A DNA stretch of 64,000 nt from Pseudomonas reinekei (GTDB taxonomy: Bacteria > Pseudomonadota > Gammaproteobacteria > Pseudomonadales > Pseudomonadaceae). The position numbers and the translations under genes were made by a program. Within the stretch, counting starts at the first letter, position 1; each line of letters opens with the position of its first letter. The notes below the pieces were generated by a model. That model worked only from the letters and a program-made list of their open reading frames with translations. It made no database searches and was not told the DNA's origin. Where the stretch lies: positions 1 to 64,000 of the forward strand of contig NZ_MSTQ01000023.1 in the NCBI RefSeq assembly GCF_001945365.1, given 5' to 3'. Below are positions 23,789-31,210 of this stretch, piece by piece.

Positions 23789-24316
23789 TCAGCCTTTGTA
23801 GGCAGCAACCGACTTGGTGATCGCTTCGCGGGCGGCGTCTGCACCGGCCCAGCCTTCGATCTTCACCCACTTGCCTTTTTCGAGATCTTTGTAGTTCGCG
23901 AAGAAGTGCTCGATCTGCTGGATCAGCAGCGGCGGCAGGTCGGTGTATTCCTTCACATCGACGTACAACTGGGACAGCTTGTCGTGTGGAACCGCGATGA
24001 CTTTGGCATCGCCGCCGCCGTCGTCGGTCATGTTCAGGATGCCAACTGGACGAGCGCGGATCACCGAGCCTGGCGCAACCGGGTAAGGGGTCACGACCAG
24101 CACGTCGAGGGGGTCACCGTCGTCAGCCAGGGTGTTCGGGATGTAACCGTAGTTGGCCGGGTAGAACATTGGGGTGGCCATGAAACGGTCAACGAACAGG
24201 CAATCGCTGTCTTTGTCGATTTCGTATTTGATCGGCGCGTGGTTGGCCGGAATCTCGATCGCGACGTAGATGTCGTTCGGCAGGTCTTTGCCAGCCGGAA
24301 TCTTGCTGTAGCTCAT
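23789..24316 (-). CDS. ppa: Inorganic pyrophosphatase
   Basis: The protein has 175 residues, the standard length of family I soluble pyrophosphatase. It hydrolyses pyrophosphate to two phosphates in the cytoplasm, pulling polymerisation and activation reactions forward. The metal site DDGDPLDVLV (Asp66, Asp68, Asp71) and the FYPANYGYIPNT segment (51-62) are intact. It is monocistronic here, with its own terminator at 23737-23759. Confidence 0.97.
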   Translation of the reverse strand: MSYSKIPAGKDLPNDIYVAIEIPANHAPIKYEIDKDSDCLFVDRFMATPMFYPANYGYIPNTLADDGDPLDVLVVTPYPVAPGSVIRARPVGILNMTDDGGGDAKVIAVPHDKLSQLYVDVKEYTDLPPLLIQQIEHFFANYKDLEKGKWVKIEGWAGADAAREAITKSVAAYKG

Positions 24317-24429
24317 TGGGCGTTGCCCCCGTTAGTTGACCAGAAACACTTGGCCGGATTGACCAAAAAGTGGCGGCGATTATAGGCATATTCCTACGCC
24401 GACGCCATGTACCAGAGGTCGTGTAGACC

Positions 24430-25242
24430 TTAGTCGTGTGCCTGATAGACCGGATCATGCGCCTGAAGTTGCTTCAGTCTCCCGAGCGGGTCCTGACGAT
24501 AGAAAAGCTGCAACTGCTCATACACCTGCGGGTAAGCCTCATGCAGCAAATCCGGAGCGCTGAAGAAGTATTCGCTGGTGACGGCGAAGAACTCGGCAGG
24601 GTTTTCGGCGGCATACGGATCGATTGCGGTCTCGGCGTCCGGATTGCGCTCCAGTTGCCGGTCGAGGTCGTCGTAGGCGTCCTGCATGACGTTGGCCCAC
24701 TCGCTGATCCGCATGTCGGCGTGCAGCGGTGGCAAGCCGTTGGCATCGCCGTTGAGCATGTCGAGTTTGTGCGCCAGCTCGTGGATGACCAGGTTGTAGC
24801 CTTCCCAGCCGCCGCTGGCCATCACGCCCGGCCAGGCGAGGATGATCGGCCCTTGCTGCCAGGCTTCGCCGCTGTGCTCGCCGTCCCATTCGTGTTCGAC
24901 GCCACTGGCGTCACGATGACGCTGGGGGCTGAGGAAGTCGTCGGGGTAGAGGACGATTTCGTGAAAACCCTGGTACCAGTTCAGGTCACCCAGGTTCATC
25001 AAAGGCAGTTGCGCCTGGGCGGCGAGCAGCAGGCGTTCCTCCTGGTGCAATTCGACGCCGGGCAGGGCGGTCAGGTGCTTGTCTTCGAGGAACAGCACGC
25101 TGGCCTCTCGCAGCCATTGGTCCTGGGCCGGGGTGATACCGTCGAGAAAGGTCAGATGATGGCGCACCCGCTGCCACATGTCGTCGGCAATCGGGTGTCT
25201 GGCCAGGATGCGCCGGCGACGCCAGGCGCTCAGGGACCACAT
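24430..25242 (-). CDS. mtfA: Zinc-dependent peptidase, MtfA family
   Basis: The protein has 270 residues. The zinc-peptidase motif HELAHKLD (His154, Glu155, His158) and the downstream ENPAEFFAVTSEYFF segment, supplying the third ligand, are those of MtfA (YeeI). MtfA inactivates the glucose-PTS repressor Mlc in enterobacteria; the target in Pseudomonas is not known. The start at 25242 lies six bases after the DedA stop, so the two are probably co-transcribed. Confidence 0.9.
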   Translation of the reverse strand: MWSLSAWRRRRILARHPIADDMWQRVRHHLTFLDGITPAQDQWLREASVLFLEDKHLTALPGVELHQEERLLLAAQAQLPLMNLGDLNWYQGFHEIVLYPDDFLSPQRHRDASGVEHEWDGEHSGEAWQQGPIILAWPGVMASGGWEGYNLVIHELAHKLDMLNGDANGLPPLHADMRISEWANVMQDAYDDLDRQLERNPDAETAIDPYAAENPAEFFAVTSEYFFSAPDLLHEAYPQVYEQLQLFYRQDPLGRLKQLQAHDPVYQAHD

Positions 25243-25248
25243 CTAACG

Positions 25249-25905
25249 TCAGCGCAGGTGAGCTTTGGACGCTGCGTTGCCGAAGCGACTGCGCACGACC
25301 CCGATGATCATCGGCACGAGCGACAGCAGGATGATGCCGACGACCAGCAACGACAGGTTCGACTTGATGAACGGAACGTTGCCGAAGAAGTAACCGAGGG
25401 TGACCAGGCCACCAACCCAAAGGATCGTGCCAAGTACGCTGAACCCGAAGAACCGCGGGTAAGGCATCCGTGCAACGCCGGCGACGAACGGTGCAAAGGT
25501 GCGAATGATGGGCAGGAAGCGCGCCAGGGTCACGGTTTTGCCGCCGTGCTTTTCATAAAAGTCGTGAGTTTGCTGCAGATAGTCGCGGCGGAAGATCTTC
25601 GAGTTCGGATTGCTGAACAGGCGTTCGCCGGCCGTTCGTCCGATCACGTAGTTGGTGCTGTCGCCCAGTATCGCCGCCAGCATCAGCAGGCCACCCAGCA
25701 GCACCGGGTCCATGCCGCCGCCTGCGGCGACTGCGCCGGCGATGAACAGCAGCGAGTCGCCCGGCAGGAATGGCATCACCACCAGGCCGGTTTCACAGAA
25801 GATCACCAGAAACAGAATGGCGTAGATCCATGGCCCGTAATTGGTTACCAGCAAATCGAGGTAAACATCGAGATGCAGGATAAGGTCGAGCGGGTTGAAA
25901 TCCAT
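25249..25905 (-). CDS. DedA-family inner-membrane protein
   Basis: The protein has 218 residues from ATG 25905 (MDFNPLDLILHLDVYLDLLV); an upstream ATG at 25914 would add three residues. The family signature is present: FCETGLVVMPFLPGDSLLFI (about 38-58), GDSTNYVIGRTAG and the conserved RFLPIIRTFAPFVAGVARM. DedA proteins are undecaprenyl-phosphate or lipid flippase/scramblase-type membrane proteins needed for envelope integrity. It is probably in one transcript with mtfA. A second DedA domain occurs in the window at 40509-41825. Confidence 0.92.
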   Translation of the reverse strand: MDFNPLDLILHLDVYLDLLVTNYGPWIYAILFLVIFCETGLVVMPFLPGDSLLFIAGAVAAGGGMDPVLLGGLLMLAAILGDSTNYVIGRTAGERLFSNPNSKIFRRDYLQQTHDFYEKHGGKTVTLARFLPIIRTFAPFVAGVARMPYPRFFGFSVLGTILWVGGLVTLGYFFGNVPFIKSNLSLLVVGIILLSLVPMIIGVVRSRFGNAASKAHLR

Positions 25906-26112
25906 GGAAAGCACCTGTGATAACGGTCCGGGTCTGCGGGCCTGTGCGGATGACTTCGCGAAAGCCTACGGAGGGGTGTAGTTTTTCTTACAAGCCGGAA
26001 AGGTCGGCATTATACGAGTTGGGAGGTGAAAAGCGCGTCGAGATTGTAGCGGGGCATGTCGAGGGCGCGATGAGCTACCGAGTGACAATTAATAACGTAC
26101 AACCCTGCGGGA

Positions 26113-26198
26113 GCGAGCCTGCTCGCGTTGGTCATGAACGATAACGCGGGGAATTTGATACCCCGCGTAGTCCTTGAGTCCATCGCGAGCAGGCTCGC
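26113..26198. repeat. REPIN: inverted GCGAGCCTGCTCGCG pair with inner hairpin
   Basis: GCGAGCCTGCTCGCG (26113-26127) and its inverted copy CGCGAGCAGGCTCGC (26184-26198) enclose a further hairpin, ACGCGGGG (26144-26151) with CCCCGCGT (26161-26168). Such nested, extragenic, inverted REP pairs are typical REPINs of fluorescent pseudomonads. The gap 25906-26216 holds nothing else that I can support. Confidence 0.8.
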
Positions 26199-26216
26199 GC
26201 CTACAGAATCTTCAAC

Positions 26217-26678
26217 TTACAACTCGTCGCTGATTGGCAACACGTAGTTCTTGAACTCGGTGTCTTCCTTGAACCCGATGGATTCGTAGGTTTTCTGTGC
26301 CACTTCGTTGTTGCTGCTGGTGGACACCCGCATGCGCACGGCGTTGGTTTCCTTGGCCATTTTCTTCGCGGTGCGAATCAGGTTATCGGCAACCAACTGG
26401 CGGCGTGCGTCTTCGGCGACGTAGATGTCGTTGAGGATCCACACGCGTTTTAGCGAAAGCGATGAGAAGCTTGGGTACAACTGACAGAAGCCCATCAGTT
26501 TGTTGTTGTCATCATCGGACAGGGCCAGGTAAATCACCGACTCCTTGCGACGCAGGCGTTTTTCGAGAAACGCCCGGGACGAGTCCGGGTAAGGCAGGGA
26601 GCCATAAAACTCGCGATATTTGACGAACAACGGGGTCAGCAGGTCCAGGTGTTCGAGGGTCGCTTGAATAATCCGCAT
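26217..26678 (-). CDS. GNAT-family N-acetyltransferase
   Basis: The protein has 153 residues from ATG 26678 (MRIIQATLEHLDLLTPLFVK); an ATG at 26696 is the alternative. It is a single GNAT domain. The acetyl-CoA-binding region is around VWILNDIYVAEDARRQLVAD, although the usual R/Q-x-x-G-x-G/A loop is atypical (ARRQLVAD), and there is a C-terminal NEVAQKTYESIGFKE strand-helix typical of the fold. The substrate is unknown. It stands alone between a REPIN and eutC. Confidence 0.85.
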   Translation of the reverse strand: MRIIQATLEHLDLLTPLFVKYREFYGSLPYPDSSRAFLEKRLRRKESVIYLALSDDDNNKLMGFCQLYPSFSSLSLKRVWILNDIYVAEDARRQLVADNLIRTAKKMAKETNAVRMRVSTSSNNEVAQKTYESIGFKEDTEFKNYVLPISDEL

Positions 26679-26794
26679 GGTAGGTCTCGTCTTCAAGTGG
26701 CTGTCTTCACGTGCTCTGGCGGCAAAGGGTACACACTGGCAGCCGTGGGTCGATCCTGCCTGAAACTGGAACGAATGTGCAATGCGGAAGCGCT

Positions 26795-27619
26795 TCAGGC
26801 ATCCGGTGGGCTCAGTAGGAAATTACCTTTCATGTCCGCGCCGGCATCTGACTCCAGCGTCTGAACGTGCGCTTCGTCCTTCAGATTGACCCCGGATAGC
26901 TGCCGCCGACAGGCTTCGCGCATCAAATACAGCAAACGATGTGCCGCCATGCCGTAACTCAAGCCTTCCAGGCGCACATTGGAGATGCAATTGCGGTAAG
27001 CGTCTGTCAGACCGACCTTTGGATTGTATGTGAAATATAACCCCAGACTGTCCGGCGAGCTCAGGCCAGGGCGCTCGCCGATCAGAATCACCGTCATTTT
27101 GGCGCCGAGCAATTCGCCCACTTCATCGGCCACGGCAACGCGCCCCTGTTCCACCAGCACGATCGGGGCGACGGACCAGTTTTCGGCGCGGATCTGTTCC
27201 TCCAGCCGTGCCAGAAACGGCAACGTATGGCGATGCACGGCCAAAGCGGACAAACCATCGGCGACCACAATCACCAGATCTACGCCGCCCGGATGGGCCG
27301 AAGCGTGATCACGTAAGACGTGTGCCGATGCATCGCTCAGTTTTCGCCCAAGGTCGGGACGTTGCAGATAGCTGTTGCGGTCGATTGCCGCGCTGTGCAG
27401 CAAAACACTGTCATGCCCGCGTTCGGCCAGTTGCGAGCGCAGTACGCCGTGGTCAAACGGCAGATGCACCGCATCCCGCGCCTGGGCGTGGGCGTATTGA
27501 AAGTCCAGCTGTGCGCGGGTGGGCAGGCTGGTGCCGGTGCGGCCAAGGGCAATGCGCGCGGGTGTCAGGCGTCGCAGTTCCAGCCATGGGTTGTGGGGGT
27601 CGTAGGGTGGTTTTTCCAT
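26795..27619 (-). CDS. eutC: Ethanolamine ammonia-lyase small subunit
   Basis: The protein has 274 residues from ATG 27619. It is the light chain of the adenosylcobalamin-dependent enzyme that splits ethanolamine into acetaldehyde and ammonia. Family segments are clear: LTPARIALGRTGTSLPTRAQ (18-37), VDLVIVVADGLSALAVHRH, VLIGERPGLSSPDSLGLYFTY-like sequence and NCISNVRLEGLSYGMAAHRL, which forms part of the cobalamin-binding fold. The gene starts eight bases after the eutB stop. No microcompartment genes are present, so the free cytoplasmic pathway of Pseudomonas applies. Confidence 0.95.
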   Translation of the reverse strand: MEKPPYDPHNPWLELRRLTPARIALGRTGTSLPTRAQLDFQYAHAQARDAVHLPFDHGVLRSQLAERGHDSVLLHSAAIDRNSYLQRPDLGRKLSDASAHVLRDHASAHPGGVDLVIVVADGLSALAVHRHTLPFLARLEEQIRAENWSVAPIVLVEQGRVAVADEVGELLGAKMTVILIGERPGLSSPDSLGLYFTYNPKVGLTDAYRNCISNVRLEGLSYGMAAHRLLYLMREACRRQLSGVNLKDEAHVQTLESDAGADMKGNFLLSPPDA

Positions 27620-27627
27620 ATCAACAC

Positions 27628-29022
27628 TTATCCCAGTTGCGCCAAGGCCTGGCGGAAGGCCGGTGGCAGGCTGTTGCCGAAGAGCACCCGGCCGTCCGCC
27701 TGGGTGAAGATGCCCATTTTCGCCAGCCACTGCTCGAACTCCGGCGCTGGCTTGAGCCCCAGGGTCTGCCGGGCATAGAGCGCATCGTGGAACGAGGTGG
27801 TCTGGTAATTGAGCATGATGTCGTCGGAACCGGGGATGCCCATGATGAAGTTGATCCCGGCCACGCCCAGCAGGGTCAGCAAGGTGTCCATGTCATCCTG
27901 GTCGGCCTCGGCGTGGTTGGTGTAACAGATGTCGCAACCCATCGGCACGCCCAGCAGCTTGCCGCAGAAGTGATCTTCCAGGCCGGCGCGGATGATCTGT
28001 TTGCCGTTGTAGAGGTATTCCGGGCCGATAAATCCTACGACAGTGTTCACCAGGAACGGGTTGAAATGTCGCGCTACGGCGTAGGCCCGAGTCTCGCAGG
28101 TCTGTTGATCGACGCCATGGTGGGCGTTGGCTGACAACGCGCTGCCTTGGCCCGTTTCGAAATACATCAGGTTCTGCCCAAGGGTGCCGCGATTGAGGCT
28201 CAACCCGGCGTCGTAACCTTCCTTGAGCACATTCAGATTGATGCCGAAGCTCGCGTTGGCAGCCTCGGTGCCGGCGATCGACTGGAACACCAGGTCCAGA
28301 GGCACGCCGCGATTGACCGCTTCGATCGACGTGGTGACATGGGTCAGCACACAGGCCTGGGTCGGAATTTCGTAGCGCTGGATGATCGCGTCGAGCATTT
28401 CCAGCATCGCGCAGATCGAGGCAATGCTGTCGGTGGCCGGGTTGATGCCGATCATGGCGTCGCCGTTACCGTGTAGCAGGCCATCGAGAATGCTCGCGGC
28501 AATGCCGGCCGGTTCGTCGGTGGGGTGGTTGGGCTGCAGGCGAGTGGACAGGCGGCCGCGCAGGCCGAGGGTGCCGCGAAATTGCGTGACCACGCGGATT
28601 TTCTGCGCCACCAGCACCAGATCCTGCACGCGCATGATCTTCGACACGGCTGCAGCCATTTCCGGGGTCAGGCCGGGGGCGAGGGTGCGCAGGACCTGTT
28701 CGTCGGCGGCATCGCTGAGCAGCCAGTCGCGAAAGCCGCCCACGGTGAGGTGGCTGACGAGGGCGAAGGCCTGCTTGTCGTGGGTGTCGATGATCAGGCG
28801 GGTGACTTCATCGTCTTCATAGGGAATCAGGACTTCCTGCAGGAAATGGCTCAGCGGAATATCGGCCAACGCCATTTGCGCCGCGACGCGCTCACCATCG
28901 TTGAGGGCGGCGACGCCGGCCAGAAAATCCCCGGACCGCGCCGGGCTGGCCTTGGCCATCACGTCCTTGAGGTTGTCAAAACGATAGGTCTGGGCGCCGA
29001 CGGAATGGGCATATACGGCCAT
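27628..29022 (-). CDS. eutB: Ethanolamine ammonia-lyase large subunit
   Basis: The protein has 464 residues from ATG 29022, with GGAGGACACC upstream. The heavy chain carries the TIM-barrel active site: RVVTQFRGTLGLRGRLSTRL, NPATDSIASICAMLEMLDAI and CDICYTNHAEADQDDMDTLL are typical. It forms the lyase with EutC, encoded directly downstream. The ethanolamine permease gene (eat), often found beside eutBC in pseudomonads, is not in the 340-base gap to the aldehyde dehydrogenase gene. Confidence 0.96.
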   Translation of the reverse strand: MAVYAHSVGAQTYRFDNLKDVMAKASPARSGDFLAGVAALNDGERVAAQMALADIPLSHFLQEVLIPYEDDEVTRLIIDTHDKQAFALVSHLTVGGFRDWLLSDAADEQVLRTLAPGLTPEMAAAVSKIMRVQDLVLVAQKIRVVTQFRGTLGLRGRLSTRLQPNHPTDEPAGIAASILDGLLHGNGDAMIGINPATDSIASICAMLEMLDAIIQRYEIPTQACVLTHVTTSIEAVNRGVPLDLVFQSIAGTEAANASFGINLNVLKEGYDAGLSLNRGTLGQNLMYFETGQGSALSANAHHGVDQQTCETRAYAVARHFNPFLVNTVVGFIGPEYLYNGKQIIRAGLEDHFCGKLLGVPMGCDICYTNHAEADQDDMDTLLTLLGVAGINFIMGIPGSDDIMLNYQTTSFHDALYARQTLGLKPAPEFEQWLAKMGIFTQADGRVLFGNSLPPAFRQALAQLG

Positions 29023-29288
29023 GGGCGGTGTCCTCCAATTCGTTGAGAGCACTGACAATCCCTGTAGGCGCAAGCTCGCGTCCAGAAGGGGCCTCTGTGC
29101 ACTGTAATAAAGCAGGCATCGGTCCATATTCCGGTGCCGGTGTATTTAAATACTGTCGAGCATAGCGTCCTGTGGTGCCTGCGCGCATTCGGTTGGAAAT
29201 CCAGATAGCCGGCGCATTTGCGTGTAAAGCGAGTACGCAAGGCGCGTGCCAGAGCCGCCACGCTGTGGGTGGGGTGTGGTTCAAAATG

Positions 29289-29353
29289 CCATCGCCCGCC
29301 AGCCGGCTTCTACAGGTATACGCGGTCTGTAGGAGACGGCTGGCGGGCGATGG
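29289..29353. repeat. Palindromic REP-type element between exaC and eutB
   Basis: CCATCGCCCGCCAGCCG (29289-29305) has a perfect inverted copy at 29337-29353, and the inner parts (CTACAGG and CTGTAGG) also pair. It lies 12 bases after the stop of the aldehyde dehydrogenase gene on the minus strand and could end that transcript, although there is no T run. The rest of 29023-29364 has no supported gene. Confidence 0.75.
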
Positions 29354-29364
29354 CAGTGTCGTGC

Positions 29365-30885
29365 TTAGAAGAAGCCCAGCGGATTGATGTCGTAGCTCAC
29401 CAGCAGGTTTTTGGTCTGCTGATAGTGGTCGAGCATCATCTTGTGGGTTTCACGGCCGACGCCGGATTTTTTGTAACCACCAAACGCGGCGTGCGCCGGG
29501 TACAGGTGGTAGCAGTTGGTCCACACACGACCGGCCTTGATGGCGCGGCCCATGCGATAGGCGCGGTTGATGTCGCGGGTCCAGAGGCCTGCACCGAGGC
29601 CGAACTCGGTGTCGTTGGCGATGGCCAGGGCTTCGGCTTCATCCTTGAAGGTGGTGATGCTCACCACCGGGCCAAAGATTTCTTCCTGGAACACGCGCAT
29701 TTTGTTGGTGCCCTTGAGCAGGGTCGGCTGGATGTAATAGCCGCTCGCAAGATTGCCCTCGAGCTTTTCCACCTTGCCGCCGGTGAGCAGCTCGGCGCCT
29801 TCGCCCTTGGCGATTTCCAGGTACGAAAGAATCTTGTCGAATTGCTGCTCGGAAGCCTGGGCGCCGACCATGGTGTCGGTGTCCAGCGGGTCGCCACGTT
29901 TGATCGACAGGACTTTTTTCATGACTTCTTTCATGAAATCGTCGTAGATCGACTCCTGTACCAGCGCACGGGAAGGGCAGGTGCAGACTTCGCCCTGGTT
30001 GAAGAACGCCAGCACCAAGCCTTCAGCGGCTTTTTCGATGAAGGACGGTTCGGCCTTCATGATGTCTTCGAAGAAGATGTTCGGCGATTTGCCACCCAGC
30101 TCCACGGTGGACGGAATGATGTTTTCGGCCGCGCATTTCATGATGTGCGAGCCGACCGGGGTCGAGCCGGTGAAGGCGATCTTGGCGATGCGTTTGCTGG
30201 TGGCCAGGGCTTCGCCGGCTTCTTTGCCGAAACCCTGGACGATGTTCAAAACGCCCGGTGGCAGCAGGTCGCCGATCAGTTCGACCAGCACGGTGATGCC
30301 CAGCGGCGTTTGCTCGGCAGGCTTGAGCACCACGCAGTTACCGGCGGCCAGGGCCGGGGCGAGTTTCCAGGCGGCCATCAGGATCGGGAAGTTCCACGGG
30401 ATGATCTGCCCGACCACGCCCAGCGGTTCATGGATGTGGTAGGCCACGGTGTTGCCGTCGATCTCGGCAGCACTGCCTTCCTGGGCGCGGATGCACCCGG
30501 CGAAGTAGCGGAAGTGGTCGGCGGCCAGCGGGATGTCGGCGTTGAGGGTTTCGCGAACGGCTTTGCCGTTGTCCCAGGATTCGGTGATTGCCAGCAGTTC
30601 CAGGTTTTGCTCGATGCGGTCGGCGATTTTCAGCAGCACCAGCGAGCGAGCCTGGGCGGACGTGGCGCCCCAGGCATCGGCCGCTGCGTGGGCAGCGTCC
30701 AGGGCCTTGTCGATGTCTTCGGCCGTGGAGCGGGGGAATTCGGCAATCGGTTGGCCATTCACTGGCGAGGTATTGGTGAAGTACTGACCTTTGACAGGCG
30801 CGACGAACTCGCCGCCGATGTAGTTACCGTATTTGCTCTTGAACGAAACGATAGCGCCTTCAGTACCGGGGTGAGCGTAACGCAT
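29365..30885 (-). CDS. exaC: NAD-dependent (acet)aldehyde dehydrogenase, ExaC-like
   Basis: The protein has 506 residues, the normal length of the family. Visible are the NAD-binding GSTPVGSHIM region, the catalytic glutamate in VELGGKSPNIFFED, and the nucleophilic cysteine in FNQGEVCTCPSRA. It is closest in style to the acetaldehyde dehydrogenases ExaC/AcoD. With EutBC downstream on the same strand, it should oxidise the acetaldehyde made from ethanolamine to acetate. A sigma-54 promoter and repeat sites lie upstream, and a divergent AcoR-type activator gene follows. The gene symbol is by similarity. Confidence 0.9.
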   Translation of the reverse strand: MRYAHPGTEGAIVSFKSKYGNYIGGEFVAPVKGQYFTNTSPVNGQPIAEFPRSTAEDIDKALDAAHAAADAWGATSAQARSLVLLKIADRIEQNLELLAITESWDNGKAVRETLNADIPLAADHFRYFAGCIRAQEGSAAEIDGNTVAYHIHEPLGVVGQIIPWNFPILMAAWKLAPALAAGNCVVLKPAEQTPLGITVLVELIGDLLPPGVLNIVQGFGKEAGEALATSKRIAKIAFTGSTPVGSHIMKCAAENIIPSTVELGGKSPNIFFEDIMKAEPSFIEKAAEGLVLAFFNQGEVCTCPSRALVQESIYDDFMKEVMKKVLSIKRGDPLDTDTMVGAQASEQQFDKILSYLEIAKGEGAELLTGGKVEKLEGNLASGYYIQPTLLKGTNKMRVFQEEIFGPVVSITTFKDEAEALAIANDTEFGLGAGLWTRDINRAYRMGRAIKAGRVWTNCYHLYPAHAAFGGYKKSGVGRETHKMMLDHYQQTKNLLVSYDINPLGFF

Positions 30886-30950
30886 GATGTTTTCTCCTTG
30901 GCTTTTTGTATTTGTAAGGAAGAGCGCATGTGCGCTTGCTATAAGCGTAG

Positions 30951-30966
30951 AGCAAAGGTCGGGCCA
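30951..30966 (-). promoter_or_regulatory. Sigma-54 (-24/-12) promoter of the exaC-like gene
   Basis: The minus strand reads TGGCCCGACCTTTGCT, with GG and GC separated by ten bases, close to the consensus TGGCACG-N4-TTGC. It lies about 65 bases before the start codon at 30885. The neighbouring divergent gene encodes a sigma-54 enhancer-binding protein, which supports the call. Confidence 0.7.
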
Positions 30967-31029
30967 CTGCCCCGCAGCTCAGGCAAATCAAGGCCTTGCG
31001 CAATTTTTCTCGGACGGGCGGGTGGCGCC

Positions 31030-31075
31030 TGTGACGCTTTCGGTACACCCGCTGTGACAGTTTGTACCGCTTGTG
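31030..31075. promoter_or_regulatory. Candidate enhancer sites for the AcoR-type activator
   Basis: Two imperfect direct repeats, TGTGACGCTTTCGGTACACC (from 31030) and TGTGACAGTTTGTACCGCTT (from 31053), lie about 90 bases upstream of the sigma-54 promoter. Within them GGTACA and TGTACC also form an inverted pair. Position and repetition fit upstream activating sequences. Binding is inferred. Confidence 0.5.
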
Positions 31076-31210
31076 GCACATCCTATGACTGACGCGTCTT
31101 GCCAGCATTGCAATGCGCGCCCGGCTGGAGGATGCTCGGCGACGGGACGCCATAAGGTGCGTGCCCATTCCTTTAAGGGCGGGCACTGCTTTCGGGGAGA
31201 ATAATAAGAA

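Noticed and set aside
24436..25920. Plus-strand open frame of 494 codons
   Set aside because: It is antisense to mtfA and the dedA gene, both well supported.
29218..31092. Plus-strand open frame of 624 codons
   Set aside because: It is antisense to the exaC-like gene and crosses its promoter; composition is of the mirror type and no ribosome site is seen.
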